From: Jannaschia sp. CCS1
Lineage (GTDB): Bacteria; Pseudomonadota; Alphaproteobacteria; Rhodobacterales; Rhodobacteraceae
Direction of reading: 5' to 3'
Assembly: GCF_000013565.1 (NCBI RefSeq)
Contig: NC_007802.1
Span: 1,054,001 to 1,118,000, forward strand
Length of the DNA: 64,000 nt
In this document: positions 1 through 7,682 of the stretch, piece by piece
How the letters are laid out: each line of letters opens with the position of its first letter
Numbering within the stretch: position 1 is the stretch's first letter
Translations under genes and position numbers: made by a program
Notes under the pieces: model-generated
Told to the model about the DNA's origin: nothing
Databases searched by the model: none
What the model saw: the letters and a program-made list of their open reading frames with translations, nothing else

Positions 1-714
1 AGCTACGGGGCGGGGACGAAAAAGGCGCGCGATGACAGCGGCTTGATCCGTTACCTGATGCGCCACTGGCACAGCACGCCGTTCGAGATGTGTGAGTTGA
101 AACTGCACGTCAAACTGCCCGTTTTCGTGGCCCGCCAGTGGATCCGCCACCGCACCGCCAACGTCAACGAATACTCGGCGCGGTATTCGATTCTGGACCG
201 GGAGTTCTACATCCCCCAGCCCGACCAACTGGCCGCGCAATCGGTGGTCAACAATCAGGGCCGGGGGGAGACTTTGCAGGGCGAGGAGGCTGAGCGCGTT
301 TTGCGGATGCTCAAGGACGATGCAGGTCGCGCGTATGATCACTATGAGGAGATGTTATCGCAGGAGGGTCAGCAGGGTCTGGCGCGCGAACTGGCCCGCA
401 TGAACCTGCCCGCGAACGTCTACACCCAATGGTACTGGAAAGTGGACCTGCACAACCTGTTCCACTTCCTCCGCCTGCGGGCGGATGAGCACGCGCAGTA
501 TGAAATCCGCGTCTATGCGGACGCGATCTGCGAGATGGTCAAAGACTGGGTCCCGGCGGCCTATGGCGCGTTCGAGGACTACCGGATGGGCGGCGTCCAG
601 TTGTCAGGCAAGGGCGTTGAGGTGTTGAGGCGGCGTCTAGCCGGGGAAGAGGTGACGCAGGAGACGTCTGGGATGAGCAAGGGAGAATGGCGGGAGTTCG
701 AGGCGGTGTTTTAA
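1..714 (+). CDS. thyX: ThyX flavin-dependent thymidylate synthase, 5'-truncated by window edge
   Basis: Makes dTMP from dUMP using methylenetetrahydrofolate, FAD and NADPH. The frame is open to the first base, so the N-terminal part of the gene lies outside the window; 237 residues are visible. The family signature RHRxxxxxxxS is present as [11 protein letters not shown] at visible residues 49-59, followed by ARYS, and the C-terminal [11 protein letters not shown] segment of the FAD/dUMP site is intact. The stop codon overlaps the next start (TAATG). The identification rests on the signature and is secure; ThyA is unrelated in sequence. Confidence 0.97.
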   Translation, partial: SYGAGTKKARDDSGLIRYLMRHWHSTPFEMCELKLHVKLPVFVARQWIRHRTANVNEYSARYSILDREFYIPQPDQLAAQSVVNNQGRGETLQGEEAERVLRMLKDDAGRAYDHYEEMLSQEGQQGLARELARMNLPANVYTQWYWKVDLHNLFHFLRLRADEHAQYEIRVYADAICEMVKDWVPAAYGAFEDYRMGGVQLSGKGVEVLRRRLAGEEVTQETSGMSKGEWREFEAVF

Positions 715-1535
715 TGAGTGGAGATGGCAGCCTGGCAAGAAATAACTTTGCACTAGGTTTCTTGTCAGGCTCTCTATTTTCATTGTTTCTCCTGCTGTTT
801 TTAGATTTCTTTCAACTGTTGCCGTTTGCAGACTCTACTTTCACTGGAGCGATTCTAGGTGCCGTCTTAGCTGGAGGAATTGGCATATCTGGACAATTCT
901 TAGTCCTTTCCCAGAACGAACGACGTCTGAACCGAGAAGAAAAACGTGCTGAACGAGTTAAAATCGACTCACTGCTGAGTCGCATCAATCGTCTCAAAAG
1001 CACAATGTATCAAGTGCAACAGCATGTGGAATCAAGGCGTGACTTTGACAATATTGTCTTTGATAACCTTCAGCCCTTGATGAAGCCTTTCAAAATAAAT
1101 GACTTACCAGAAAGGCTTGCAGAAGGTGATTTGACTTTGTCACTGCAGCTGGAGGATTATCGCCTTTTCAACTTAGTCAATGCTCTTGATAGTATCGTTG
1201 CTAATTTCAGGTGGACACAAGAAAGCTATGAGAAGGCTGTAGAGGGTTTTCTTGAAGGAATGCAGAAGAGCGGGGATTTAAAATTTTCAGAAGGCCAATT
1301 TTCAGGCGTTGGAGAGATCAATTTGCCCGAATACCATGCGCTGACTGATTTGCAGTCACATCATATTGAGTCTGTTTATTCAGGTCTTGTTGCCTCAAAA
1401 GAGGTTTTTGATATTCTACTTGAGCATTTGCATCGACGTCATGGTGTCAAGATTTTATTTTCTGACCCTATTAGTGATGAACAATGGGTGGATCTAAAAG
1501 ATTCTGTAGACATGGGTGATATCGTTTCAGGTTAA
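714..1535 (+). CDS. Orphan membrane/coiled-coil protein, AT-rich, probably acquired
   Basis: A 273-residue protein I do not recognise. I chose the ATG that overlaps the thyX stop (TAATG) rather than an in-frame ATG at 687 inside thyX. Residues about 11-35 and 44-70 form two hydrophobic membrane segments. They are followed by a charged coiled-coil-prone stretch (about 72-105, rich in E, R, K and L) and a soluble alpha-helical C-terminal part. Sampled lines contain about 43-48% G+C, against above 60% in neighbouring genes, and codon choice is visibly different, which suggests horizontal transfer. It has no homologous neighbour. A topology of two transmembrane helices plus a cytosolic helical domain also occurs in some phage-defence effectors, but nothing here proves such a role. 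Confidence 0.75.
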   Translation: MSGDGSLARNNFALGFLSGSLFSLFLLLFLDFFQLLPFADSTFTGAILGAVLAGGIGISGQFLVLSQNERRLNREEKRAERVKIDSLLSRINRLKSTMYQVQQHVESRRDFDNIVFDNLQPLMKPFKINDLPERLAEGDLTLSLQLEDYRLFNLVNALDSIVANFRWTQESYEKAVEGFLEGMQKSGDLKFSEGQFSGVGEINLPEYHALTDLQSHHIESVYSGLVASKEVFDILLEHLHRRHGVKILFSDPISDEQWVDLKDSVDMGDIVSG

Positions 1536-1689
1536 CCCAATTGGCTTTCGAGAGTCACGGTGCTCATCTGCGCTCTAAGCGAGGACGCCTTAAATCTATT
1601 CGTAGACATCTACACAGCAGAATAGAAAATTGTGTTGTCCTCCGAAGTCGCACAGTCTGTATAACTGGCGTCGCGATGCAGTTGGAAGA

Positions 1690-1740
1690 CTAAACCTTCA
1701 CCAACTCCACCGCACTCTCACGGCCACCCTCCGCGCGGAA
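1690..1740 (-). pseudogene. 3' remnant of a second cold-shock protein gene
   Basis: The minus strand encodes EGGRESAVELVKV followed by TAG, matching the C-terminus of the intact cspA at 2235 (DGRESAVELVKV). The two differ mainly at third codon positions (for example AGT against AGC, CGT against CGC, GAG against GAA). This indicates an old paralogue rather than a recent copy. Upstream codons no longer resemble a cold-shock domain (no KGFGF or VFVHI motif), so only the tail survives. Confidence 0.7.
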
Positions 1741-1755
1741 CCAAGGCCAAAGGCC

Positions 1756-1940
1756 GCCGCGCATCGACGGGCCGTCCCCCGGCACGCCTCTCGGCATCTT
1801 TTGCAGGGCAAAAGAGCCTGCCGGGCAATGGGTGATTTGGTGACGCTTGGTGCAGCGAACAATCCGCGAGCTTCTTTGGCTGGCATAAAGTGAGAAGAGC
1901 AGACGCCGGATCGCCGCACCGCGGCCCGTCGATGCGCGGC
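1756..1940. repeat. 185-bp segment bounded by a perfect 19-bp inverted repeat
   Basis: The arm at 1756-1774 (GCCGCGCATCGACGGGCCG) is repeated exactly in inverse orientation at 1922-1940, with 147 bp between. No target-site duplication is obvious and there is no transposase, so a MITE-like or REP-like remnant is only a possibility. Confidence 0.7.
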
Positions 1941-2023
1941 TTGGGCTTTGTTCGGGAGCGGTCGATTTGGCGGAGGCTTGGTGCTCCATTCAGCGCGCGC
2001 GCACGTTTGGCAGATATAAAGTG
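1823..2023. repeat. Degenerate 70-bp direct repeat
   Basis: Segments 1823-1892 and 1954-2023 align without gaps with about 42 of 70 identical bases. They share GCTTGGTGC in the middle and TAAAGTG at the end. Identity is modest, so the relationship is suggestive only. Confidence 0.4.
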
Positions 2024-2122
2024 CCAACCATTCCTTTGGGTTTGCCGTACTCCGACTCGGCGATCGATCTTCAAAAAGTTAACAAAATGCCTTTTCCATT
2101 AAAAATCAGTCACCTAACGGCT

Positions 2123-2138
2123 TGCTCAACCTTGAGCA
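2123..2138. promoter_or_regulatory. Dyad TGCTCAA-N2-TTGAGCA, copy 1
   Basis: Perfect 7-bp inverted repeat with a 2-bp centre. The same 16 bases, within an 18-base match, recur on the opposite strand at 62361-62376. It sits in an AT-rich patch on the upstream side of the lost cold-shock paralogue. It could be a protein-binding operator; no known regulator is assigned. Confidence 0.4.
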
Positions 2139-2234
2139 GCACGGCTTGGCTTAAAGAGAACGACACAAAAAATATATCACCCGCGCCTGGGTTCGGGGTG
2201 GCGCAGGGGCATTTTCAGTCAACGGAGCCGTTTG

Positions 2235-2441
2235 TCAGACCTTCACCAACTCCACCGCGCTTTCGCGGCCGTCCCGGCCCTCGCGCAGCTCGTAGGTGAG
2301 TTTCGTGTCGTCGGGCAGATCGCTCCAACCTGCGCGCTCGACGGCGGAGATGTGGACGAAGACGTCTTTGCCGCCGTCATCCGGGGCGATGAACCCAAAT
2401 CCTTTGGTGGTGTTGAACCATTTAACAGTGCCGCTTGGCAT
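2235..2441 (-). CDS. cspA: Cold-shock protein CspA family
   Basis: A 68-residue single cold-shock domain that binds RNA or single-stranded DNA and acts as an RNA chaperone. It begins MPSGTVKWFN and carries RNP1 KGFGFI (residues 13-18) and RNP2 VFVHI (27-31). The length is typical of the family. The ATG at 2441 was chosen because it starts the domain exactly; the longer open frame upstream has no cold-shock residues. A decayed paralogue tail lies about 500 bp downstream. Confidence 0.95.
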   Translation of the reverse strand: MPSGTVKWFNTTKGFGFIAPDDGGKDVFVHISAVERAGWSDLPDDTKLTYELREGRDGRESAVELVKV

Positions 2442-2745
2442 AATCCCGTGTCTTTCCTTCCAAGAGCGTTTCGTGACACGGCCAGAGGTCTGGCCATCCA
2501 GGACCGGCCCGGCGCTCTTCATGGGGTGCGCAGGCCATCCTCCACGGCCCCAATAATCGGGACCACGGCGAAACTCAGTATCCCGCCCACAGGCGTTGCG
2601 GCGGTGTGATGCGCCGGTTTGCGTGCCGCGCATGGCGAAAAGGATGGGGCGATTGCGGGTAAACTCAAGGGGCTCGGCCCGGGCGGTGGCGCAGCGGCAT
2701 GACTTTGCTTATGACGTGGCCGAACACGGATGAAAGGGTGAGAAA
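2442..2745. other. Intergenic region with the cspA leader
   Basis: About 300 bp between divergently transcribed cspA and the ArsC-like gene. It must contain both promoters. cspA genes commonly have long structured leaders, and this space allows one, but I see no motif that I can assign confidently. Confidence 0.4.
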
Positions 2746-3057
2746 ATGCGCATATTCGGGTTGAAGGCCTGCGACACGTGCCGGAAGGCGGCGAAGGCGC
2801 TGGACGCAGAATTGGTGGACATCCGCGCGACGCCGCTGGACCCGGACCAGATCGAGGCGTTTCACACGGAATTCGGCGCGGCGCTGATCAACACACGGTC
2901 GACCACCTGGCGGGAGCTGGACGAGGCCGCACGGGCGATGGACCCGGTGGCGCTGATCCAGGCGCATCCGGCGGTGATGAAACGCCCGGTGATCGAGCGG
3001 GATGGCGCGCTGACGCTGGGGTGGAGCAAGGACGTGCAGGCGCGCTACGGGGTTTGA
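2746..3057 (+). CDS. ArsC/Spx-family thioredoxin-fold protein
   Basis: A 103-residue protein with the family pattern MRIFGLKACDTCRKAAKAL: a beta strand followed by a CxxC (Cys10, Cys13). In the C-terminal half KRPVIE (about residues 83-88) contains the Arg that contacts the substrate in arsenate reductases. It is slightly shorter than typical ArsC/YffB proteins (about 115). The nearest description is the YffB/Spx-like subgroup, glutathione-dependent reductases of uncertain substrate. There are no ars genes nearby, so an arsenate role is not supported by context. Confidence 0.85.
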   Translation: MRIFGLKACDTCRKAAKALDAELVDIRATPLDPDQIEAFHTEFGAALINTRSTTWRELDEAARAMDPVALIQAHPAVMKRPVIERDGALTLGWSKDVQARYGV

Positions 3058-3145
3058 GGGGGGAAACGGGCCGCGCCTTTCACCCTCACGGGCCGGGACG
3101 GGCGGCCCCATCTGATATCCAACGTAACAGATGTCGGAGATCCCC

Positions 3146-3514
3146 ATGCGCAACGCGGCCCTTGTCCTTGGCCTGATCGGAGGCACGCTTGCCATGGTCG
3201 TGGGCTTCTTCGTCTACGGCTACACGGTCTTCATCGACTGGTTCGGAGAGATCCCGGACCTCGCCTATCAGGTTGATAACCCAGAGCTTTTGCGCAGTGT
3301 GGCGTTTCTGTCCCCGCTGCTGGCGATTGCCGGTGGCGCCATGGCCCGGGCGCGGGCGCTGTGGGGGGGCGGGCTGATGTTGCTGGCCGCGGCCGGCCTT
3401 CTATACGCCTTCGGGTTCGGCGTCTTCACCATGTTCCCCATCGCGTTTTGCGGCCTTGGCGGCGTGCTGGCCATTGCCGCAGGGCAGCCGGACGAAGAGA
3501 AGGCGCATTTCTAG
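3146..3514 (+). CDS. Small four-helix membrane protein
   Basis: 122 residues with four hydrophobic segments (about 4-27, 50-68, 72-92 and 95-113) and a charged C-terminus. The ATG at 3146 was chosen over 3131 because GGAG lies 7-8 bases upstream. It resembles conserved DUF4064-type membrane proteins in layout only. Its stop codon overlaps the stop of the convergent Hint-domain gene (shared CTAG). Confidence 0.75.
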   Translation: MRNAALVLGLIGGTLAMVVGFFVYGYTVFIDWFGEIPDLAYQVDNPELLRSVAFLSPLLAIAGGAMARARALWGGGLMLLAAAGLLYAFGFGVFTMFPIAFCGLGGVLAIAAGQPDEEKAHF

Positions 3515-4137
3515 GCGCGATTGATGCGGGGCTGGTTTGCGATTGCGAGATGCGGCCGGACGGGGCGCATGTGCGGCACGGGAGCCGGTTTTTGCCCGGA
3601 GGTATGGGGGCCGCACGCGGTGTCGGCACCCAGTTCCATCCAGACCCCACCGACACAGATGTCGTGCGGCGCGCCAAAGTGAAGGCGGATATAGTGGATG
3701 CCGTCATCGGGGATGACCCGGCGGACCCTGCCACCATCGCAGAAGGCGCGGGCGGGGAAGGGGCGCAGGTCCGAGGCATCGGCGCTCCGGAAGATCGGGC
3801 AATCGGGAGAGACGAGTATGGCGGGGGCATCGGGCATGCCGGGCAGGGCGCCGGGGTCAAAGCGGATCGGCGCGAGGGTTGCGTCGTCCTGCATCTGGCG
3901 TCTGGAGACCAGCAGGTGGTCGATGCCGGTGATCGGTGCGGGGGTGCCGGAGCGGGTCACGAGGTGATCACCGACAGACAGGGATTTGACCGGTTGCACA
4001 CCCAGAGGCGTCCGGACAAGCGTCCCGGCATCCAATGCACGGTGGGGTGGTGCTGAAGCTGGTCCAGCCTCCTGCGCCGCGATGGGGAACGGGAGGGTGC
4101 CCATTTGAGGCGGTGCGTTGTTTGATTGCGTCGTCAT
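3511..4137 (-). CDS. Hint-domain (Hedgehog/intein-type) protein
   Basis: 208 residues. The Hint fold start is seen at about residues 28-60: ALDAGTLVRTPLGVQPVKSL followed by VGDHLVTRSGTPAPITGI, the pattern of the Hint_2 family common in Rhodobacterales. The Cys/Ser nucleophile expected just before the GTL motif is replaced (Leu-Asp-Ala), so self-cleavage is doubtful. The C-terminal part contains an HYIRLHFGAPHDI-like strand and VGGVWMELG. The ATG at 4137 was chosen for GAGG nine bases upstream. There is no signal peptide. Function is unknown. Confidence 0.75.
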   Translation of the reverse strand: MTTQSNNAPPQMGTLPFPIAAQEAGPASAPPHRALDAGTLVRTPLGVQPVKSLSVGDHLVTRSGTPAPITGIDHLLVSRRQMQDDATLAPIRFDPGALPGMPDAPAILVSPDCPIFRSADASDLRPFPARAFCDGGRVRRVIPDDGIHYIRLHFGAPHDICVGGVWMELGADTACGPHTSGQKPAPVPHMRPVRPHLAIANQPRINRA

Positions 4138-4256
4138 ACTCGTTACCTCAACCACGCCAAGAACACGGCGTAAGGAGAGGTATACAGGACGGGGTTGGAC
4201 ACTTGCCCGGCAAAACTGTGGCAATTCAAGGAAAGATTATTAACAGGGCGTTAAGG

Positions 4257-4288
4257 GTCGCGCGCCCGGGGCAGGAGGGGCGCGCGAC
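4257..4288. terminator. Strong hairpin downstream of thrS
   Basis: Perfect 10-bp stem (GTCGCGCGCC/GGCGCGCGAC) around a 12-base loop, 12 bases past the thrS stop. The U-tract is weak on the minus strand, so this is a probable but imperfect intrinsic terminator or mRNA 3' stabiliser. Confidence 0.5.
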
Positions 4289-4299
4289 TGGTTTTCGGG

Positions 4300-6246
4300 T
4301 CAGCGCAGGTCCGGCGCGACGGCCTCAGCGGCCAGGGCTTCCACCACTTCGGCCAGGGGCACAACGCGGGTTTGCTTTTCGCCCAGACGACGCAGGGTGA
4401 CGGTGCGGTTCTCGACCTCCTGCTTGCCGATGGCGAGGATCGCGGGGACCTTGCCGACGGAATGTTCGCGAACCTTGTAGTTGATCTTCTCGTTGCGGGT
4501 GTCGGCCTCGGCCCGGATGCCGGTGGCCTTCAGGGCGGCGACGACCTCGTGTACGAACTCATCGGCGTCCGACACGATGGAGGCCACGACCACCTGACGC
4601 GGGGCCAGCCAGAACGGCAGACGACCTTCCGAGTTCTCGATCAGGATGCCGATGAACCGCTCGAACGAGCCAAGGCAGGCGCGGTGCAGCATGTAGGGGC
4701 GATGCTTGTCGCCGTCCTGGCCGACATAGCTGGCGCCCAGACGCTCGGGCAGGTTGGGGTCGACCTGGAACGTTCCACACTGCCATACGCGCCCGATGGC
4801 GTCGGTCAGGTAGAAGTCCAGTTTGGGGCCGTAAAACGCGCCGTCGCCCTCCTCGATCCGGTAGGGATTGCCCACGGATTTGATCGCCGCCTCCAGCGCG
4901 CCTTCGACGTGATCCCACGCCTCATCGGTGCCCACGCGCTTTTCGGGGCGGGTGGCGAAGGCAATGTCGAAGCTCTCAAACCCCAAATCCTTGTAGACGC
5001 CCGAGAGGAAGGTGATGAACTTGGCGCATTCGGCCTCGATCTGATCTTCGGTGCAGAAGATGTGGGCGTCGTCCTGGGTAAACCCGCGCACGCGCATGAT
5101 GCCATGCAAAGCGCCCGAGGGCTCATACCGTGAGCAGGAGCCGAATTCCGCCATCCGCAGGGGCAGGTCGCGATAAGATTTCAGCCCCTGATTGAACACC
5201 TCCACGTGGCAGGGGCAGTTCATCGGCTTGAGCGCGTTGATGGCCTTGGTCTGGGCGTGTTCCTCATCCACTTCGACGATGAACATATGCTCCTGATACT
5301 TGTCCCAATGGCCGGACTTTTCCCACAAGGCGCGGTCCACGACCTGCGGGGTGTTCACCTCCACATAGCCATCGGCGCGTTGCTTGCGGCGCATGTAATC
5401 CTGCAACGTGGTGTAGATGGTCCAGCCGTTGGGGTGCCAGAACACCTGCCCCGGCGCCTCTTCCTGCATGTGATACAGGTCCATCTCGCGGCCCAGACGA
5501 CGGTGATCGCGCTTCTCGGCTTCCTCCAGGAAATTCAGATACTTGCGCAGGTCGTCGCGGTTCTTGAAGGCGACGCCGTAGATGCGTTGCAGCATAGGGC
5601 GCGTGTTGTCGCCAAGCCAGTAGGCGGCGGCCACGGACATCAGCTTGAAGGCATCGGCGGGCACCTGACCGGTATGTTGCAGATGCGGGCCGCGGCACAT
5701 GTCCTGCCAATCGCCGTGCCAATACATGCGGATCGGCTCGTCGCCCGGAATGCGGTCGAGGAGCTCGATCTTATAGGGCTCATCCGTCGCCTCATAATGG
5801 GCGCGGACGCGGTCGCGGTCCCAGATTTCGGTGCGCACGGCGTCGCGGGCGTTGATGATCTCTTTCATCTTCGCCTCGATCGCGCCCAGATCCTCGGGCG
5901 TGAACGGCTCCGGCCGGTCGAAATCGTAGAACCAGCCCTTGTCGCGCACCGGGCCGATGGTGACTTTGACGTCCGGCCAGATTTCCTGCACCGCGCGGGC
6001 CATGATGTGGGCGCAGTCGTGGCGGATCAGCTCAAGCGCCTGATCGTCATCCTTGAGGGTATGGATCGCGATTTGCGCGTCCGCGTCGATGGGCCATTGC
6101 AAATCATGATGCGCGCCGTCGACCGTGGCGGAAATGGCCTTCTTGGCCAGCGAATTGGAGATGTCGGCGGCGACGGCAGCGGGAGTGATCCCGGCGTCGT
6201 AAGAGCGCGCGTTGCCATCGGGGAAGGTGAGAGAGATTTGGGCCAT
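4300..6246 (-). CDS. thrS: Threonyl-tRNA synthetase
   Basis: A 648-residue class II synthetase charging tRNA-Thr. In order it has an N-terminal TGS domain (about 1-60), the editing domain with its [10 protein letters not shown] metal site, the catalytic core with the zinc motif MNCPCH, motif 2 (R-x-x-EFG-x-C-x-RYEPSG) and the [11 protein letters not shown] segment, then the C-terminal anticodon-binding domain. The ATG at 6246 follows GAGGAG; an upstream in-frame TTG is less likely. It is monocistronic, facing a divergent gene. Confidence 0.98.
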   Translation of the reverse strand: MAQISLTFPDGNARSYDAGITPAAVAADISNSLAKKAISATVDGAHHDLQWPIDADAQIAIHTLKDDDQALELIRHDCAHIMARAVQEIWPDVKVTIGPVRDKGWFYDFDRPEPFTPEDLGAIEAKMKEIINARDAVRTEIWDRDRVRAHYEATDEPYKIELLDRIPGDEPIRMYWHGDWQDMCRGPHLQHTGQVPADAFKLMSVAAAYWLGDNTRPMLQRIYGVAFKNRDDLRKYLNFLEEAEKRDHRRLGREMDLYHMQEEAPGQVFWHPNGWTIYTTLQDYMRRKQRADGYVEVNTPQVVDRALWEKSGHWDKYQEHMFIVEVDEEHAQTKAINALKPMNCPCHVEVFNQGLKSYRDLPLRMAEFGSCSRYEPSGALHGIMRVRGFTQDDAHIFCTEDQIEAECAKFITFLSGVYKDLGFESFDIAFATRPEKRVGTDEAWDHVEGALEAAIKSVGNPYRIEEGDGAFYGPKLDFYLTDAIGRVWQCGTFQVDPNLPERLGASYVGQDGDKHRPYMLHRACLGSFERFIGILIENSEGRLPFWLAPRQVVVASIVSDADEFVHEVVAALKATGIRAEADTRNEKINYKVREHSVGKVPAILAIGKQEVENRTVTLRRLGEKQTRVVPLAEVVEALAAEAVAPDLR

Positions 6247-6368
6247 CAAAAGGGCTCCTCGTCAGTTTGGCGCCTACAAAACGCCCGGTTGCGGGTATGT
6301 CTTCCGGTGCTCTTTGGCGAGGCTTCGGGCCCATGTCAACGGGCGGTGCGTGGGGGGCGGGCCGGATT

Positions 6369-6405
6369 GAGTTGTATTTGCCCAGATGAAAGGGGGAGCG
6401 GCGTG
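6369..6405 (+). repeat. Dispersed 37-bp repeat, copy 1
   Basis: Matches the family consensus GAGTTGTATTTGCCCAGATG then AAAGGGGGAGCGGCGTG. It ends in GTG preceded by a purine-rich GGGGGAG. That GTG opens a 26-codon frame whose TGA overlaps the ATG of the next gene at 6480. Confidence 0.8.
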
Positions 6406-6479
6406 CCCCAACTTCTGACTTTGCCGATTTTCTGCTATTGTTTCGCCATTGCAGACAATCCCATTTCAAAAGGTGCCCC

Positions 6480-7223
6480 ATGATTAAGACATTTGCCGAC
6501 GCCGCCGCATCCGTCGGGAAGGCGGTTCTGTTGCTTGCCCTGCCCGTTTATCTGGCCGTTGATACGGCGCGCTACACCGTGAGCGAAAGCTACCGGGAGA
6601 AACGGTTGGCGCAGCAGGATGCGCTTTGCTTTGATCTGTTCGACGAGGAGACGGGTCTTGGGGACCCCGTGGCCGAGGCCGCCCGTCAAGAGGCGTTGCC
6701 CCTGTCGCTTCTGGGCAAGCTGGACCTGTTTCTGCAATGTGCCACGATCACCGAGATCGGGCTGGCCGGGATCAAACTGCAACAGGCCGAGCAGCAGCGG
6801 GTGGCCCAGTTGACGCAGGCCCATGCGGAAGGCGTTGAAGAAATCGCCGCCGAGGCGCGGGTGCTGGCGGAGGAGGCTTACGCGCGCGGCTGGGTCAGCG
6901 CGATGGCGGCGGAGGCCGATGGCAATGATACGGGCGCGGTCTGGCAGGGGTTCAATAACGGGGCCGGGATCGACTGGACCCCGATTATCCAGAACGGATC
7001 TGGCAATGCGTTGGGCGATGATCAGATCGTGATCGTGCCGCCTGATCCGGTGGTGGAGCCTGGCATTGGAGAAGTGGATCCGGTGATCGTGGAAGAGGCA
7101 CCCCTGACGATCCCGCTGCCCGATGACCAGCGCGAGGCCCTGGAGGCCGCATTGGACGCGGCGGTGCGTGATGCGCTGCAATCCTACCGACCGGACCCGA
7201 TCACGGGCCGCGATCTTCAATGA
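6480..7223 (+). CDS. Unknown membrane-anchored protein
   Basis: 247 residues. An N-terminal hydrophobic segment (about 10-28) is followed by a long helical, Gln/Glu/Ala-rich region (about 95-140), then a low-complexity acidic/proline stretch (repeated PDPVVEP, DPVIVEE) and a final helix. This suggests a single-pass inner-membrane or periplasmic structural protein. The ATG at 6480 was taken because the preceding short frame from the dispersed repeat ends there in ATGA. I recognise no family. Confidence 0.65.
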   Translation: MIKTFADAAASVGKAVLLLALPVYLAVDTARYTVSESYREKRLAQQDALCFDLFDEETGLGDPVAEAARQEALPLSLLGKLDLFLQCATITEIGLAGIKLQQAEQQRVAQLTQAHAEGVEEIAAEARVLAEEAYARGWVSAMAAEADGNDTGAVWQGFNNGAGIDWTPIIQNGSGNALGDDQIVIVPPDPVVEPGIGEVDPVIVEEAPLTIPLPDDQREALEAALDAAVRDALQSYRPDPITGRDLQ

Positions 7224-7268
7224 TGCGCGGGGTCGGATGCGCCCGCGCGTCACCGTTGTCTGCGGGCG

Positions 7269-7682
7269 TCAGCCTGCCATGAAGGCCGAGACGCCGAGGA
7301 TCATGATGCAGACCCAGCCTGCGGTGAAGATCAATGGGCGGAGCGGCATGCGTGCCGTGCCGGTGATCATCCCTACGGCGTGGGCCACGCGCAGCCAGAA
7401 GAACACGATGGCGGTCCAGTAGGTGACGGCGGTGAAACCATCGGCGAGGTGGAGGATCAGGATGATGACCGCGAAGGGCATGCCCTGTTCGAGCAGGTTC
7501 AAGTGGGCGCGGTTGGCGCGGGCCACCCAATCGGGCAGGCCGTCATCGCCGGGGGGGCGCTGGAAGCTGTCCACGCCTTCGCGTTCATATTTGTTGACGC
7601 CGACGATGTAGGGGATCCAGAGCGAGGCTGCCAGAAGCATCAGGCAGGTCAGCACGCCCAGTTCGGTGGGAAGGGTCGACAT
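7269..7682 (-). CDS. MAPEG-family membrane protein
   Basis: 137 residues with four predicted transmembrane helices, and the pattern VARANRAHLNLLEQGMPFAV typical of the MAPEG family (membrane-associated proteins in eicosanoid and glutathione metabolism). Bacterial members are often of unknown substrate. The ATG overlaps the stop of the upstream ArsR-SRPBCC gene (TGATG), so the two are translationally coupled and probably co-regulated. Confidence 0.88.
   Translation of the reverse strand: MSTLPTELGVLTCLMLLAASLWIPYIVGVNKYEREGVDSFQRPPGDDGLPDWVARANRAHLNLLEQGMPFAVIILILHLADGFTAVTYWTAIVFFWLRVAHAVGMITGTARMPLRPLIFTAGWVCIMILGVSAFMAG

Larger units (their letters stand above)
1536..2234. other. Gene-free decayed region between the orphan gene and cspA
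   Basis: About 700 bp without a convincing gene. It holds a cold-shock gene 3' remnant (minus strand), a 19-bp inverted repeat, a degenerate 70-bp direct repeat, AT-rich patches around 2060-2180, and a perfect 7-bp-arm dyad at 2123-2138. Open frames here have no family resemblance apart from the cspA remnant. It looks like the remains of a lost gene and inserted small repeats. Confidence 0.6.

Noticed and set aside
5206-6483. Long plus-strand open frame opposite thrS (425 codons)
   Set aside because: It is antisense to the well-supported thrS gene, has the low-complexity Gly/Val/Arg/His composition of a high-GC shadow frame and no domain.
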